Source: Candidatus Sulfotelmatobacter kueseliae (GTDB taxonomy: Bacteria; Acidobacteriota; Terriglobia; Terriglobales; Acidobacteriaceae). From it: a stretch of 40,529 nucleotides of DNA. Numbering within the stretch: position 1 is the first letter of the stretch; each line of letters opens with the position of its first letter. Shown here in pieces: positions 7,943 through 18,000 of the stretch. Position numbers and translations under genes: made by a program. The notes under the pieces are model-generated. The model was not told the origin of the DNA. It was given only the letters and a program-made list of their open reading frames with translations, and made no database searches. Location of the stretch: the NCBI GenBank assembly GCA_900290255.1, contig OMOD01000124.1:1-40529 (forward strand), given 5' to 3'.

Positions 7943-8025
7943 CCGCGGATGACACGGATTAACGCGGATAGAACTGCTTCTTCTGGTGTGGTTTTGATCC
8001 ATGTGAAATCCGCGTTAATCCGCGG
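7943..8025. repeat. Inverted-repeat element between gatC and gatA
   Basis: GGATTAACGCGGAT (7956-7969) is a perfect complement of ATCCGCGTTAATCC (8008-8021). The outer parts also pair: CCGCGGAT at 7943-7950 against ATCCGCGG at 8018-8025, although the two nestings compete. The loop is 38 bases. Immediately after it lies GAAGTT-G-AACTTC (8030-8042), a second small palindrome. There is no T-run, so it is not an ordinary terminator. It looks like a short dispersed, non-coding element. Confidence 0.8.
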
Positions 8026-8059
8026 AAATGAAGTTGAACTTCTGAACAACTGACGACTG

Positions 8060-9502
8060 ATGACTGAAGACTCATTGACTTCCCTCACCATCGACGCCGC
8101 CCGCTCCGCCGTCGAGGAGCGCAAGACAACTGCGCTCGCGCTCGCCGAAGCCCATTACGCCCTCATTCAGAAAGAAGATGGTCAGATTGGCGCCTTCCTG
8201 ACGCTCTCAAAAGAGCGTGCGCTCAAGCAGGCGGATCGCATCGACCGCATGGCGGCGGAGGGCAAGCCCCTGCCTCCGCTGGGTGGCGTGCCCGTGGGTA
8301 TTAAAGACGTGATGAGCACCCGTGGCGTGCGCACTACGGCAGGTTCGAAGATTCTGGAAAACTATGTTCCCCCCTACGACTGCACCGCGGTAGCCCGCAT
8401 GGAAGCCGCCGGCGCCGTCGTGCTGGGGAAGATGAACTGCGACGAGTTCGCCATGGGCTCGTCGAATGAGAACTCGGCTTATCATCCGGTGCGCAACCCG
8501 CGCGATCTGAACCGCGTGCCCGGAGGCTCTTCGGGCGGTTCAGCCGCGGCCGTGGCCGCGGACATGGCAGTGGTCACGCTCGGCTCCGACACCGGCGGTT
8601 CCATCCGCCAGCCGGCATCATTCTGCGGAGTGGTGGGCCTGATGCCGACCTATGGCCGCGTTTCACGCTATGGGCTCATCGCGTTTGCGTCGTCGCTGGA
8701 TCACATCGGGCCGCTGGCCAAAACGGTGAAGGATGCAGCTATCGTTCTCCGTGCGATTGCCGGGCGCGATCCCATGGACTCCACTTCCGCCGATGTTCCT
8801 GTGCCTGATTACGTTGCGGAACTCGACAAGCCCATTCGCGGATTGAAGCTGGGTGTGGCGCAAGAATATTTCGCTGAGGGCCTGGACGACGAGGTTCGCC
8901 AGGCGGTGGAATCCGCAATCGACAAGTTGAAAAACTTGGGCTGCGAGATTGTTCCGATCTCCTTGCCCTATACCCCCTTTGCAATCCCGACCTATTACCT
9001 GATTGCGACCGCGGAAGCCTCTGTCAATCTGGCGCGCTACGATGGCGTGCGCTACAGCCTGCGGGCGCGGGGCGTGAAGACGCTTTCGGAAATGTACCGG
9101 CGCAGCCGCGACGAAGGCTTCGGCGCGGAAGTGAAGCGCCGCATCATGCTCGGCACTTATGCGCTGAGCGCCGGCTATTATGACGCCTATTACCTCAAGG
9201 CGCAGAAAGTGCGCACGCTCTTGACGCGAGACTTCGATGACGCTTTCCGCAAAGTGGATGCGATTGTGACGCCGACGAGTCCCACCGCCGCGTTCCGTCT
9301 GGGAGAGAAATCGAATGATCCGCTGGCCATGTATCTGGCCGACATCTACACCGTCACAGCCGACCTGGCCGGGATTCCGGGGATCTCGGTGCCTTGCGGC
9401 GCAACCAAAGACAAGCTGCCGATCGGATTGCAGATTCTGGGTAAGCACTTCGATGAAGCCACGATTCTGCGTCTCGCAAATGCGTATGAGCAGACGGAGT
9501 AG
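8060..9502 (+). CDS. gatA: Asp-tRNA(Asn)/Glu-tRNA(Gln) amidotransferase subunit A
   Basis: GatA is the glutaminase subunit of the tRNA-dependent amidotransferase; it releases ammonia from glutamine for GatB. The 480-residue length is normal. The amidase-signature catalytic triad is present: Lys82 (VGIKDV), Ser157 ([14 protein letters not shown]) and the nucleophile Ser181 ([11 protein letters not shown]). The C-terminal [10 protein letters not shown] and LPIGLQILG are also typical. The ATG at 8060 lacks a strong ribosome-binding site. Having gatC and gatA in the genome suggests it may make Gln-tRNA or Asn-tRNA by the indirect route, although gatB and the synthetase complement cannot be checked here. 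Confidence 0.96.
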   Translation: MTEDSLTSLTIDAARSAVEERKTTALALAEAHYALIQKEDGQIGAFLTLSKERALKQADRIDRMAAEGKPLPPLGGVPVGIKDVMSTRGVRTTAGSKILENYVPPYDCTAVARMEAAGAVVLGKMNCDEFAMGSSNENSAYHPVRNPRDLNRVPGGSSGGSAAAVAADMAVVTLGSDTGGSIRQPASFCGVVGLMPTYGRVSRYGLIAFASSLDHIGPLAKTVKDAAIVLRAIAGRDPMDSTSADVPVPDYVAELDKPIRGLKLGVAQEYFAEGLDDEVRQAVESAIDKLKNLGCEIVPISLPYTPFAIPTYYLIATAEASVNLARYDGVRYSLRARGVKTLSEMYRRSRDEGFGAEVKRRIMLGTYALSAGYYDAYYLKAQKVRTLLTRDFDDAFRKVDAIVTPTSPTAAFRLGEKSNDPLAMYLADIYTVTADLAGIPGISVPCGATKDKLPIGLQILGKHFDEATILRLANAYEQTE

Positions 9503-9549
9503 AAGCAGGTTTCAAACCTGGAACTGGCCCCGTAAAGGGTTTGTGGAAG

Positions 9550-9609
9550 GGCACGGCTTCAGCCGTGCCGCTAGAAGCCAGGAAGAATGTGGGCTTTAGC
9601 CTCTGAGGG
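9550..9609. repeat. Two-hairpin dispersed repeat, copy 1
   Basis: A perfect stem-loop, GGCACGGC-ttca-GCCGTGCC (9550-9569), is followed about 22 bases later by a smaller hairpin around GGCtttaGCC (9592-9601) and then CTGAGGG. The same arrangement recurs at 36965-37021. It lies between the convergent gatA and FmdE-like genes, where it could act as a terminator-like structure, but there is no T-run. Confidence 0.7.
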
Positions 9610-9647
9610 CCAACGCTTTCTTCGTTAAAGCGATTTTGAGTCCGGTC

Positions 9648-10229
9648 CTACAGTGGTTCGTAGTAGCTTTCACCCGCGCACCCGCGGCACAGAACTTTCC
9701 CTTCCCGCCGCACTTCTCTGCGGAAGTTGATTCCCTCACCGCATTGCTCGCACACCACGCGCTCGCCTTTGTATCCGGGAAATTCTTCGGGTGGTAACTC
9801 GACTCTCACCCACTGTGTGGTGAACAGATCATCGTCCGAAATCTCGCGGTAGGCCAGCATCTGCTGCTGGTTCTTGTCCTCGACCTCAGGATGCAGTTGG
9901 CGGGCCAGCGCTTTGGAAGATTCTTTCGCGGCGATGCGGATGGCCTTGCCCGAGCTCACGTCCAGGAACGTCGCCGCCACTTTTCCCCAGTCGCGGAATT
10001 TCAACGCGCGCTTGCCCAGACGGCATCCGGTGACCACAGCGACCGCGTCAGTGGCGCAGCGATCAATCTCGACGAACGTCACCAGCCGCTTCCGGTCTTT
10101 TCCCTGGGGGTCGTCAATTTCGAGTTTCCGCAGGCCGAGCATCGCCAGGCGCACGCCCAGGACCTGCCCGGCACAAATGTGGCCGTGGGCTTGCCCGGCA
10201 TCGTGGAGATATCCTTCGAGGGACTTCAT
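9648..10229 (-). CDS. FmdE-like protein with C-terminal zinc ribbon
   Basis: A 193-residue protein resembling the family named after formylmethanofuran dehydrogenase subunit E. The N-terminal domain has the family's His/Cys cluster GHICAGQVLGVRLAM (His15, His17, Cys19), then VEIDRCATDAVAVVTGCRLG (Cys58, Cys69). The C-terminus has two CxxC pairs (CEQCGEG and CRGCAGE), a DksA/TraR-like zinc ribbon. FmdE-like proteins occur in many non-methanogens, often with molybdenum or tungsten enzymes or with unknown roles. Here no such partner is adjacent. Cofactor and function are unknown; zinc binding by the ribbon is likely. It lies between convergent gatA and the cysS block. Confidence 0.82.
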   Translation of the reverse strand: MKSLEGYLHDAGQAHGHICAGQVLGVRLAMLGLRKLEIDDPQGKDRKRLVTFVEIDRCATDAVAVVTGCRLGKRALKFRDWGKVAATFLDVSSGKAIRIAAKESSKALARQLHPEVEDKNQQQMLAYREISDDDLFTTQWVRVELPPEEFPGYKGERVVCEQCGEGINFRREVRREGKVLCRGCAGESYYEPL

Positions 10230-10281
10230 GCAGGCCAGCGATCAACCATCAGCTTAACATTCCTGGCCATGCGAACCGGCC

Positions 10282-11766
10282 TCATTTCCTGCGCCAGCGA
10301 ATACCGTCTTTCGTGATCTCTACGATGATTCCGGCGGCGGCGAGCTCAGCGCGGATGGCGTCAGATTTCCTGAAGTCGCGGGCGGCGCGGGCTGACTTCA
10401 TCCCGGTTATTTTCGCTTCAATGTCGGCGTCCGCCATTTGCCCCGATTGAATCGCCTCGCGCAACTCGGCACTAATGTCTTTCTCTCGCCCTTCCGCCGC
10501 AGCCCACTCTAAGACGCGCTTCATCTTTGGGACATCATCGTCGTCGAGCACGGCAAAAACCTCGTCGAACTTGGCCAGCACCGCCAGCAACGGAGGAACG
10601 TCGTCCTTTCTTACTCCGCCCGTATCGAAGGCGACGTTCGCTTGCCGCACCATCTCGAAGATCGCAGCCTGGGCCTGCGCCGTATTCAGGTCGTCGTCGA
10701 GCGCGGCGCGCATGCCGGCTATGGTCTCGGTCGCAAGGCTCTGCATCGCCGCGTTGGAGCCCGCTGGGAAATTGCCCGCGCTCAAGCGCAGGCGGAAGTT
10801 CCGCAGCCGCTCCACCGAAACCGCGGCCTGCTTCAGCCCGTCAAAGGTGAAGTTCAACTGATTCCGGTATGGGACCGACGTCAGCAAATACCGGATCGAC
10901 GATGGCTTGTGTCCTTTCAGCACCAGATCGCGCAGGGTGAAAAAGTTCCCCAGGCTTTTGGACATCTTCTCGCCTTCGACCAGCAGGAAACGGGCATGAA
11001 ACCAGAAATGAGCAAAGGGCTTGCCGGTAAGCGATTCCGATTGCGCAATCTCGTTTTCGTGATGAGGGAAGACCAGATCTTCTCCTCCGGCGTGCAGATC
11101 GAAACTCTCGCCGAGTTCCTTCATCGACATGACGGAGCATTCCAGATGCCAGCCCGGCCGCCCCGGTCCGATGGCTGTCTCCCAAAAAGCTTCCCCCGGC
11201 TTCGGCGACTTCCAAAGCGCAAAGTCGCGCGCACTGTCCTTGTCATATTCGTCCACATCAACCCGTGCGCCATCGAGCATTCCCTGGAAATCTTTCTTGG
11301 AGAGCTTGCCGTATTCCGGGAATTTCGCAATCCGAAAGTAATACGAGCCGTCATCGGTGCGATAGGCGATTCCCTTCTCCACCAGCTTCGCCACGAACTC
11401 GGCCATCTCCTGAATGTACTCGGTAGCGCGCGTCAGCGTTGGCTGCTCGATGCCGATCATCCGCGCATCTTCGAGAAATGTCTTCTCATACTTCGCCGTA
11501 TATTGCTGAACGCTAACGCCGTCGTGCGCGGCATTGCGGATGATCCTGTCGTCCACGTCGGTGATGTTCATGACGTGATGAACTTTGTAGCCAGACTGGC
11601 GCAGCCAGCGGCGCAGGAGATCGACCGCGACGAACGTACGGAAATTGCCGATGTGCCCGTAGTCGTACACCGTCGGGCCGCAAGCGTACATGTGAACTTC
11701 GTTGTCGCGGAGTGGATGAAACTCCTCGACCTTCGAAGACATGGTGTTGTAAAGGCGTAGGGCCAT
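10282..11766 (-). CDS. cysS: Cysteinyl-tRNA synthetase
   Basis: This class I synthetase charges tRNA(Cys) with cysteine. From the ATG at 11766 the protein is 494 residues, a normal length. It has the zinc-ligand Cys29 in YACGPTVYD, the HIGH-type motif as HIGN at 38-41, WHLECSVMS and HAGGEDLVFPHHENEIAQSE with further zinc ligands, and KMSKS in GEKMSKSLGN. I chose 11766 because the conserved N-terminus (ALRLYNTMSSKVEEF) begins there; the in-frame start at 11814 would add 16 unconserved residues. It lies 57 bases downstream of pgsA on the same strand. Confidence 0.97.
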   Translation of the reverse strand: MALRLYNTMSSKVEEFHPLRDNEVHMYACGPTVYDYGHIGNFRTFVAVDLLRRWLRQSGYKVHHVMNITDVDDRIIRNAAHDGVSVQQYTAKYEKTFLEDARMIGIEQPTLTRATEYIQEMAEFVAKLVEKGIAYRTDDGSYYFRIAKFPEYGKLSKKDFQGMLDGARVDVDEYDKDSARDFALWKSPKPGEAFWETAIGPGRPGWHLECSVMSMKELGESFDLHAGGEDLVFPHHENEIAQSESLTGKPFAHFWFHARFLLVEGEKMSKSLGNFFTLRDLVLKGHKPSSIRYLLTSVPYRNQLNFTFDGLKQAAVSVERLRNFRLRLSAGNFPAGSNAAMQSLATETIAGMRAALDDDLNTAQAQAAIFEMVRQANVAFDTGGVRKDDVPPLLAVLAKFDEVFAVLDDDDVPKMKRVLEWAAAEGREKDISAELREAIQSGQMADADIEAKITGMKSARAARDFRKSDAIRAELAAAGIIVEITKDGIRWRRK

Positions 11767-11823
11767 AGTCGGTTCAACACCCGAAAAACGAACTAAAGAT
11801 TCTAGGAGCAGCAAGAAGGCGGG

Positions 11824-12426
11824 TCAAATCGCCTTCACCTTGCCGGCGTCTGCCGCAGGCGGCAATGCTGGTGTGTGTTCGCGCAGGCGATGCTGCACCA
11901 GAACGACGTAATGCAGCGCCGACAGGATGGTGAAAATGAATGTGGCCCGCAGAAACTCAGTGCGCGCAATCCATATCCAGCGCGACGGGTAGACCTCGAG
12001 CAAAAGAACGAAAAACACCGCGCAGATCTGTGAGAACGTGTTGGCTTTGCCAAAAATGCTGGGACGAAAATTCCTCAACCCGGCAATCGCGAACAACACA
12101 GCGCTGGCCGCAAGAATCGAGATGTCGCGGCTGAACACCAGCACCGTAAATTTCCAGGGAATCCGGTGCAGGATGGCGAGCACGAGAAACATCGAGCTCA
12201 GGAGCAGCTTGTCGGCTATGGGATCAAGATACTGTCCCAATAGCGTCTGTTGATGAAGCCTGCGGGCCAGCACGCCGTCCAGTCCGTCGCTGAAACCCGC
12301 GACCACAAAAACGATCAGCGCCCAGAGATAGCGCCCCTCAACCAGGTGAATCACGATGAAGGGAACAAAAATCATCCGCAGCAAAGTGAGCTGGTTGGGA
12401 GCGGTCAAAATCTGCGAGAGCTTCAC
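11824..12426 (-). CDS. pgsA: CDP-alcohol phosphatidyltransferase (PgsA-like)
   Basis: An integral membrane enzyme of phospholipid synthesis, most likely making phosphatidylglycerol phosphate from CDP-diacylglycerol and glycerol 3-phosphate. The 200-residue protein carries the complete signature D47-x2-D50-G-x2-A54-R55-x8-G64-x3-D68-x3-D72, and several hydrophobic segments (LLRMIFVPFIVIHLV, LWALIVFVVAGF, LLLSSMFLVLAIL). The start is a GTG at 12426 whose last bases form the TGA stop of the upstream gene (GTGA overlap), indicating translational coupling. The substrate could be another alcohol; assignment to glycerol phosphate rests on the overall resemblance. Confidence 0.9.
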   Translation of the reverse strand: MKLSQILTAPNQLTLLRMIFVPFIVIHLVEGRYLWALIVFVVAGFSDGLDGVLARRLHQQTLLGQYLDPIADKLLLSSMFLVLAILHRIPWKFTVLVFSRDISILAASAVLFAIAGLRNFRPSIFGKANTFSQICAVFFVLLLEVYPSRWIWIARTEFLRATFIFTILSALHYVVLVQHRLREHTPALPPAADAGKVKAI

Positions 12427-12845
12427 GCCCGCTCCTTCACCGCATGCGATCTGGAGCCGGAGAGGGCCTGGTTGCCCATTGCAGATTCTCGGTCGGGTGT
12501 GAGCGCGGCCGATGGTTCGAGCCCGGTTTTGGCGAGGAAGCGCTGCGAGAGCGAAGGCAGATTCCCGTCGGGCAGATCAAGTTCGACCCGCTCGATGCGA
12601 TGCATGGGGAAGAAAACGACCGCGGGCGTGAACGGCTCGCCGTCCTTCACCATCACTGTGAGATCCTCAAACGAGGCAAGTTCTGCGCCGCTCAAGCTGA
12701 GGCCCTCAGGCGCAAGCCCATGCACCATCCCCCAGAATTTTTCCCGCGGAGTGCTGAGGGTCACGATCACGATCGCACCGGGCGTGAAGGGACCGTGCGC
12801 ACTGGCGTGCCCCCCCTTACCCGTGCTGGTCGGCTTCTTCTCCAC
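12423..12845 (-). CDS. Unknown protein translationally coupled to pgsA
   Basis: A 140-residue protein I do not recognise. Residues 20-100 look like a small beta-rich domain (GAIVIVTLSTPREKFWGMV, GLSLSGAELASFEDL, PAVVFFPMHRIERVELD), and the remaining C-terminal 40 residues look disordered and charged. No signal peptide or membrane segment is visible, so it is probably cytoplasmic. The stop codon overlaps the GTG start of pgsA by 4 bases, so the two proteins are made from one message. The pattern (a strand, a turn with a hydrophobic residue, then an acidic segment ending in a hydrophobic ELDL) recalls small Sm-like or PilZ-like barrels, but that is only a guess. Confidence 0.72.
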   Translation of the reverse strand: MEKKPTSTGKGGHASAHGPFTPGAIVIVTLSTPREKFWGMVHGLAPEGLSLSGAELASFEDLTVMVKDGEPFTPAVVFFPMHRIERVELDLPDGNLPSLSQRFLAKTGLEPSAALTPDRESAMGNQALSGSRSHAVKERA

Positions 12846-12889
12846 TCAGAGATTGTCGCCGGGCGGAGCGCGCATTGCAACTCCGCGCA

Positions 12890-15004
12890 CTATTGAGCGC
12901 TTGAGCTGTTATCGGGTCGAATCAGCAGAGCAAGCCTGGGGAATAGGAACTGACCGGCGGCATCATCGATGACATTCACCTGGCAGGTGTAGAAGCCCGG
13001 CTTCAGCGGGCTGAGTGGCAGGTCCAACTGGAAGACCCCGGCTTTCCGGTCGCGGGCATTCAGTTCCGTCAACTCGACCACCGAGCTTTCGAATACCTTA
13101 GATTTGCCGCGGAAGAACGCGACATTGGTGAGCAGGTGAATGCCGGGCTTGGCCTGTCCTCCTTCGGAAGCCGGCGGCGCATTCGCCCGGCCGGGGTCGT
13201 ACACCTCGTAGTAAAGCCGGAGGTGCTGGTTGGCGGAGAAAACGTGAGTCACGTTCGGGACAATCTCCTCACCGTCGCGAATGAGCGGATTCGGAGTCGT
13301 GCCTTTCTTCTCCGGCTGCAGTTGGCTCGCCAGAATGATCGAACTCATCTTGAGCGGCTGCGATTTCAGGTCCGGAACGTTCAGGTCAGTCTCGAACGAG
13401 CCCATGCGGCCGGTTTGGTTTTCCCTCACCACGAACTTCAGGTGATACTTGCCGGGAGGCAGGCTCAACCCTGTGTCATACTGCACATTCTTCTTTCGCA
13501 CTTCGGACGAAGTATCAACCGCAAGCTTGACCGTGTCGCGAATTCGAGATATCGGGTGTTGTTCGCTGTCGAACACCGCGCCAATGACATCGAGAGTCGC
13601 TTTGTCGCGATCGCTGCTGCGCGTGAAAGGAATTTCTGAGCCCGGCACAACCAGCGAAACCGGGATGAAAAACTTGTTTGTCTCCATGCGGAAGTACGCA
13701 AGCCCGAGATAGAGGGGCAGATCTGTCGCGGGCAATTCGGAAGCGAGTTCTTCCTGCAGTTGAAGTTCCTTGTCTTCCTTCGTCGAGTGCTGGTAATCCG
13801 CTGGCGCGTAGTAGCCTCGACGGTAGTCCACCTTCACTCCCGGGATATTCACCTTCACCACAATGCGCCGGTAGCGGCCGTCCCTCGCCGGATTCGTGCT
13901 GTGATAACCGAGCAGGTAGTAGGTCGATGTATCCTGCTGCACTCCTTTGAAGACCTGGCTGAAATCATTGGAGTCGAGGAAGGCCCGTCCGCCGGTATCA
14001 CTGGCCAACGTGACCAGCGTTTCCTGCGTGGTGAAGTTCGAGTTCAGGGCGTTGATCATGGATTGGCCTGAATATGCCGAAGTCCCGCGCAGGCTGGCGT
14101 TTTGTGCCTCCCCCCCAGCCACGAGCGCCTGCAGGCCACGCAAATCCATGGTGTAGATGGCCAGATTGGCGCGGACCGCGGCGTTGGTGGCCGCCCGCAG
14201 TTCCGACTGATTTTCAATGCCGGTTCGGTCCATGCCGCTCGAGAAGTAGATCAACGACTTTTTCTGTTGCACGTGGGCGAGCTTCTCCGCAACTGAGCGC
14301 AGCGCCTCCAGGCGCCGGTCGGTATTGAAAATGTTGTATTCCGTATCGTCGGCGGTAAACGGCTGACCGGTGTCTGGCGTGCCTTCGGTGGTGCCGGTTG
14401 TGCCTTCTTCGTAGCCCTGGCCGGTGCCCTCCCCGAAAGCCTGCAGCTGTTTCTTCAGCAGTTCATGATCGGAAGTAAAATCCTGGTTCACCAGCAACGA
14501 ACTTCCCAGAGAAACAATCGAGACCAGGTCTGCCGGTGCCATTTGCGTGTCGACATAGTGCTCGGCCGACGTGATTGCCCGGTCGATTTCATCTGGCTCC
14601 ATAGCCGAGAGATCGAAAAACAGAACGATCAGGCGGCGATCCTTGAACTGATTCGCGGAATCTGCAGCGGAAGTTGCGGCTGGGTTCTCTGCCTGAGGCG
14701 CTGCGCCAGTCAGAGGTTTCGTCTGAGCCACATCCTGGGTTGCCACGGCATCGATATTCTCCACATCAAAGGAAACAACTTTCTGCGGCTTATTGTCCTC
14801 GAGGATCGTGAACTCTTCGGGCTTGAGTCCGCGGACAAAACTTCCATTCCGGTCTTTGACAGTCACGTTCACCAGCACCAGTTCACTTTCTACGCGGAAG
14901 ACATAGTCCCCCTGTTGCTGCGCGGGCAGCGAGGAACACAGCAGCGCAAGCCCCAGCAACGTTGCCAGAATCTTGCTCGCCAACCGGTGCCGGCTGAAAC
15001 TCAT
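12890..15004 (-). CDS. Secreted VWA-domain protein (acidobacterial VWFA-related family)
   Basis: A 704-residue exported protein. A signal peptide (LASKILATLLGLALLCSSLPAQ) precedes a beta-rich region VNVTVKDRNGSFVRGLKPEEF, the hallmark start of the acidobacterial VWFA-related family. The VWA domain follows at about 123-370 (RRLIVLFFDLSAMEPDEI, then SLIYFSSGMDRTG). The metal-site motif is D131-L-S133-A-M135, so the second serine of a DxSxS MIDAS is missing. The C-terminal half (about 430-704) is unassigned and beta-rich. I chose the ATG at 15004 because AGGAGA lies just upstream; a TTG at 15019 overlaps the end of the TonB gene. It follows that gene by 11 bases on the same strand, so the two are an operon. 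Ligand unknown. Confidence 0.9.
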   Translation of the reverse strand: MSFSRHRLASKILATLLGLALLCSSLPAQQQGDYVFRVESELVLVNVTVKDRNGSFVRGLKPEEFTILEDNKPQKVVSFDVENIDAVATQDVAQTKPLTGAAPQAENPAATSAADSANQFKDRRLIVLFFDLSAMEPDEIDRAITSAEHYVDTQMAPADLVSIVSLGSSLLVNQDFTSDHELLKKQLQAFGEGTGQGYEEGTTGTTEGTPDTGQPFTADDTEYNIFNTDRRLEALRSVAEKLAHVQQKKSLIYFSSGMDRTGIENQSELRAATNAAVRANLAIYTMDLRGLQALVAGGEAQNASLRGTSAYSGQSMINALNSNFTTQETLVTLASDTGGRAFLDSNDFSQVFKGVQQDTSTYYLLGYHSTNPARDGRYRRIVVKVNIPGVKVDYRRGYYAPADYQHSTKEDKELQLQEELASELPATDLPLYLGLAYFRMETNKFFIPVSLVVPGSEIPFTRSSDRDKATLDVIGAVFDSEQHPISRIRDTVKLAVDTSSEVRKKNVQYDTGLSLPPGKYHLKFVVRENQTGRMGSFETDLNVPDLKSQPLKMSSIILASQLQPEKKGTTPNPLIRDGEEIVPNVTHVFSANQHLRLYYEVYDPGRANAPPASEGGQAKPGIHLLTNVAFFRGKSKVFESSVVELTELNARDRKAGVFQLDLPLSPLKPGFYTCQVNVIDDAAGQFLFPRLALLIRPDNSSSAQ

Positions 15005-15015
15005 CTGTGTTCTCC

Positions 15016-18000
15016 TCAAAAACGAAAACGGGCGGTCATCGTAATCTGCCGCATGGCGCCCACCGCCGTCACCCGGCCGAACGTCGGCGAGTTGTACGTC
15101 GTATCAATCGACGAATAATTCGGAATGTTAAAGATGTTGGTGGCCTGGGCCCGCAACTCCAGCATGCGCGACTCCTTCAACGGGATGATCTTGGTAAATG
15201 CCATATCAAAGACCTGGCTGCCCGGACCGATGATGCTGTTGCGGCGGGCATCGCCATATGGTCCGGCAGGCAATGTGAATGCAGCGGTGTTGAACCACTT
15301 CGCCATGGACGGATTCGAAATGCGGATCGATTGCCCGGGAGCCACGTCGGGCCGAAGCGTTCCATTGGTGCCGCGGTTCACCTCCGCCGCGTCGCCGAGC
15401 AGTCGTGGCGTGAACGGCAATCCCGAGGCGATGGTCCAGTCCCCGCTCCACTGCCAATCTCCGAAGATCGCGCGCAGCGGAGTATTTCCGGTAAGCCAGC
15501 GTTTGTCGTGCCCAAACGGCAATTCCCACAGATAATCTGCGGTGAATTTCTGAGTCTGATTGAAGCTCGAAAGCCCGCGCTCTGCCGACAGATCCAGAGC
15601 ATTCTGTGCCACGCTCGAGGCCCCACCGCCCGACGCGCTACCGCCGCCTCCGCCAGCGGCGGTGCCACCCGCGCCCAATCCTGGAGTGTTAGCGCCGGAA
15701 GTCGCCCCCGCGCCGATCGACGATGCATCATCGATCGATTTGGAGAACGTGTAAATCCCGCCGACGGAAAATCCGTTTGACAGTCGCTTGCGCACCCGTA
15801 TCGATCCAGCGTTGGCCTCAGAGTCCCCGACATAATTCTCGTAGATGAATGCCTGCACATTCGGAATCAGCAGGCCGGTCGGAGTCCGGTTGGGAGCTTC
15901 CAGAATGTCGAGATTGGTGCCCTTGGTTCCCGTGTAATCGATGTTCAGCAGCAACGTTGGACGAAGCTGTTGCTGAATATCGAAATTGCGAATCTGCACG
16001 TAGCCCAGGCGGTAATTCGGATTCACCGCGTAATTGTTTGTGATCCCGCTGGTGGAAGACGCCGGGAAGCCGTTCTGCAAGGTGAGAGTTCCGGCGGTGG
16101 GCGTCAGCACTCCGCCGTTGTCTTCAACCAGCGGTTGGATGGGCGTCTGTGTGGTCGAGAACGGAGGCTGAAAGGCCAACTGCTGCACGATCCCCTGATA
16201 GGCGCCTGTGTTGTAGTTGACGCCGTAACCGCCGCGCACGACCGTGTTCGAAAATGGCTTCCACGCGAAACCGACGCGCGGGGCAAGCGCTTTACGGTCC
16301 GGCCGCACCAGGCTGGCAGGCAAGTTGCCGCTGTATGGCCCGACTTGCCCAGGTTGAATGGGCGTCACCTGTAGCGGCAGGCCCGGTGTCTGAACCAGTA
16401 CTCCGGGAGAAAGGTCCAGATTCACTAGGCGATTGTTGATCTCCGTGAACGGCGACACATACTCGTAGCGCACTCCGAGATTAAGCGTGAGGTTCCCACG
16501 CATCTTCCATTCATCCTGCACATATAGGTCCCAAAAGTTGCCGCGGAAGTGATCACCGTTTTCAAAATCGAGAAACTGCTCCGAAGTCTGTTGCGGATAT
16601 CCGAGGAGAAAATCGGCAAAGTCGTATCCGGTGCCGGAGACCTGCTGGGCGGGTTGACCGGGCTGGCTGGCAGTAAATTCCGAAGTGTTGTATCCGGTGA
16701 AGGTGAATGAACCACGGGCGTTGCTGCTGGTCTCAGTATTCAGTTGCACGCGCCGGAAGTCGCCACCCCAACGCCAGGTGTGCTTACCGTGAATCCAGAC
16801 GACATTGTCCGTAAATGTGTATGTCTGGTTCCGCAGAAGCTGCGGATTCACATCCTGGAGGCTGGCGAAATTGGTGAAAGAGAGATTGGGCAGGCCCCAA
16901 TCAAACGGATTCGCTGACACTCCTGTGACTCCAAGGGTGGTGGCAATGTCGTCGTTGAATGCATACAGATTCTGCGTGCGCGTCCGGCTGCGATTGAAAT
17001 CGAAGCGCACAGTGTTGGTCAACTTGCCGATGCTGCGAGTGTAGGCGACCGGCACATCAAAACTGCGGCCGGAAGTGCTGCCACCGACACTGGGGAAAGG
17101 ATTGGTGATGCTGGTGCCGGATCCGTGATAGTGGAAACCAAAGTTCAAACTGTTGCGCGGAGCGCCGGGTCCCCTGCGGCGTCCCCCGGCTGGCGCCGCG
17201 CCCAGAGTGTGGTTGACCCTGACGTTCAGATCGTCACTGTTGTTGTTGGCGGAAGTGACGAAATGAAAATTCTGATAATTCCCCGGCAGATTCGGCATGG
17301 GGATGTACTGCAGCAAACCACTCGCGATGGGATTAATCTGCGGGAGCGTATTGTTCGGGAACGGCGTGTTCGTGGCCGGATCGAAGATTTCAACCGGCTG
17401 CCCATTTGGCCCCGGATAACTCGTCTGCGAGAAGTTCCCTTGCCGCTCCAGCAGGGTGGGTACGGTGGAAAACTGGTCGAAGGGATTCTCCCCGTGCCTG
17501 CCATTGAAGTTGACAAAGAAAAATGTCCTGGACCCGCCGTGATAAATCTTCGGGATATTGAGCGGACCGCCAACCGATCCCCCGAAACTGTTCTGCACGT
17601 ATGCGGGATTCGTAGCCGGTTCGCCGGCCAGCGCATAGGGCGCGGCATTCAGCGCCGAGTCGCCAATTCCGTAGTAGATCGACCCGTGCGGGTGATTGAT
17701 GTCGAATCCGCGGCGACCGAAGACCATGGGGCGCCCGGCGCCACCGCCACCGAACCCTCCCGGACCGCCAGATCCACTGCCCCCTCCGAACCCGCCGCCT
17801 TGCATGCGAGCGTCATTGATGCGTTGCTGAAGTTCGTCTCCACTCATCCCGTTCAACGGGTTAGAACTGTTGCCGGAAACCGCGATGGACTCGGTTGCAC
17901 TGTCGGGCGCCATCCCGGGAACAGGCATGCCCGAGGGCACAACATCGCTGAGTGCATTACCACCCCCTTGCTGGTCCGTCACGCCCTGTAGTGCAGAAAG

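Noticed and set aside
9550..9569. Hairpin as a rho-independent terminator for gatA
   Set aside because: There is no T-run after the stem, and the same repeat occurs inside the efflux operon, where termination would be unlikely.
10642..11760. 372-residue plus-strand open frame
   Set aside because: Antisense shadow of cysS, whose HIGN and KMSKS motifs are clear.
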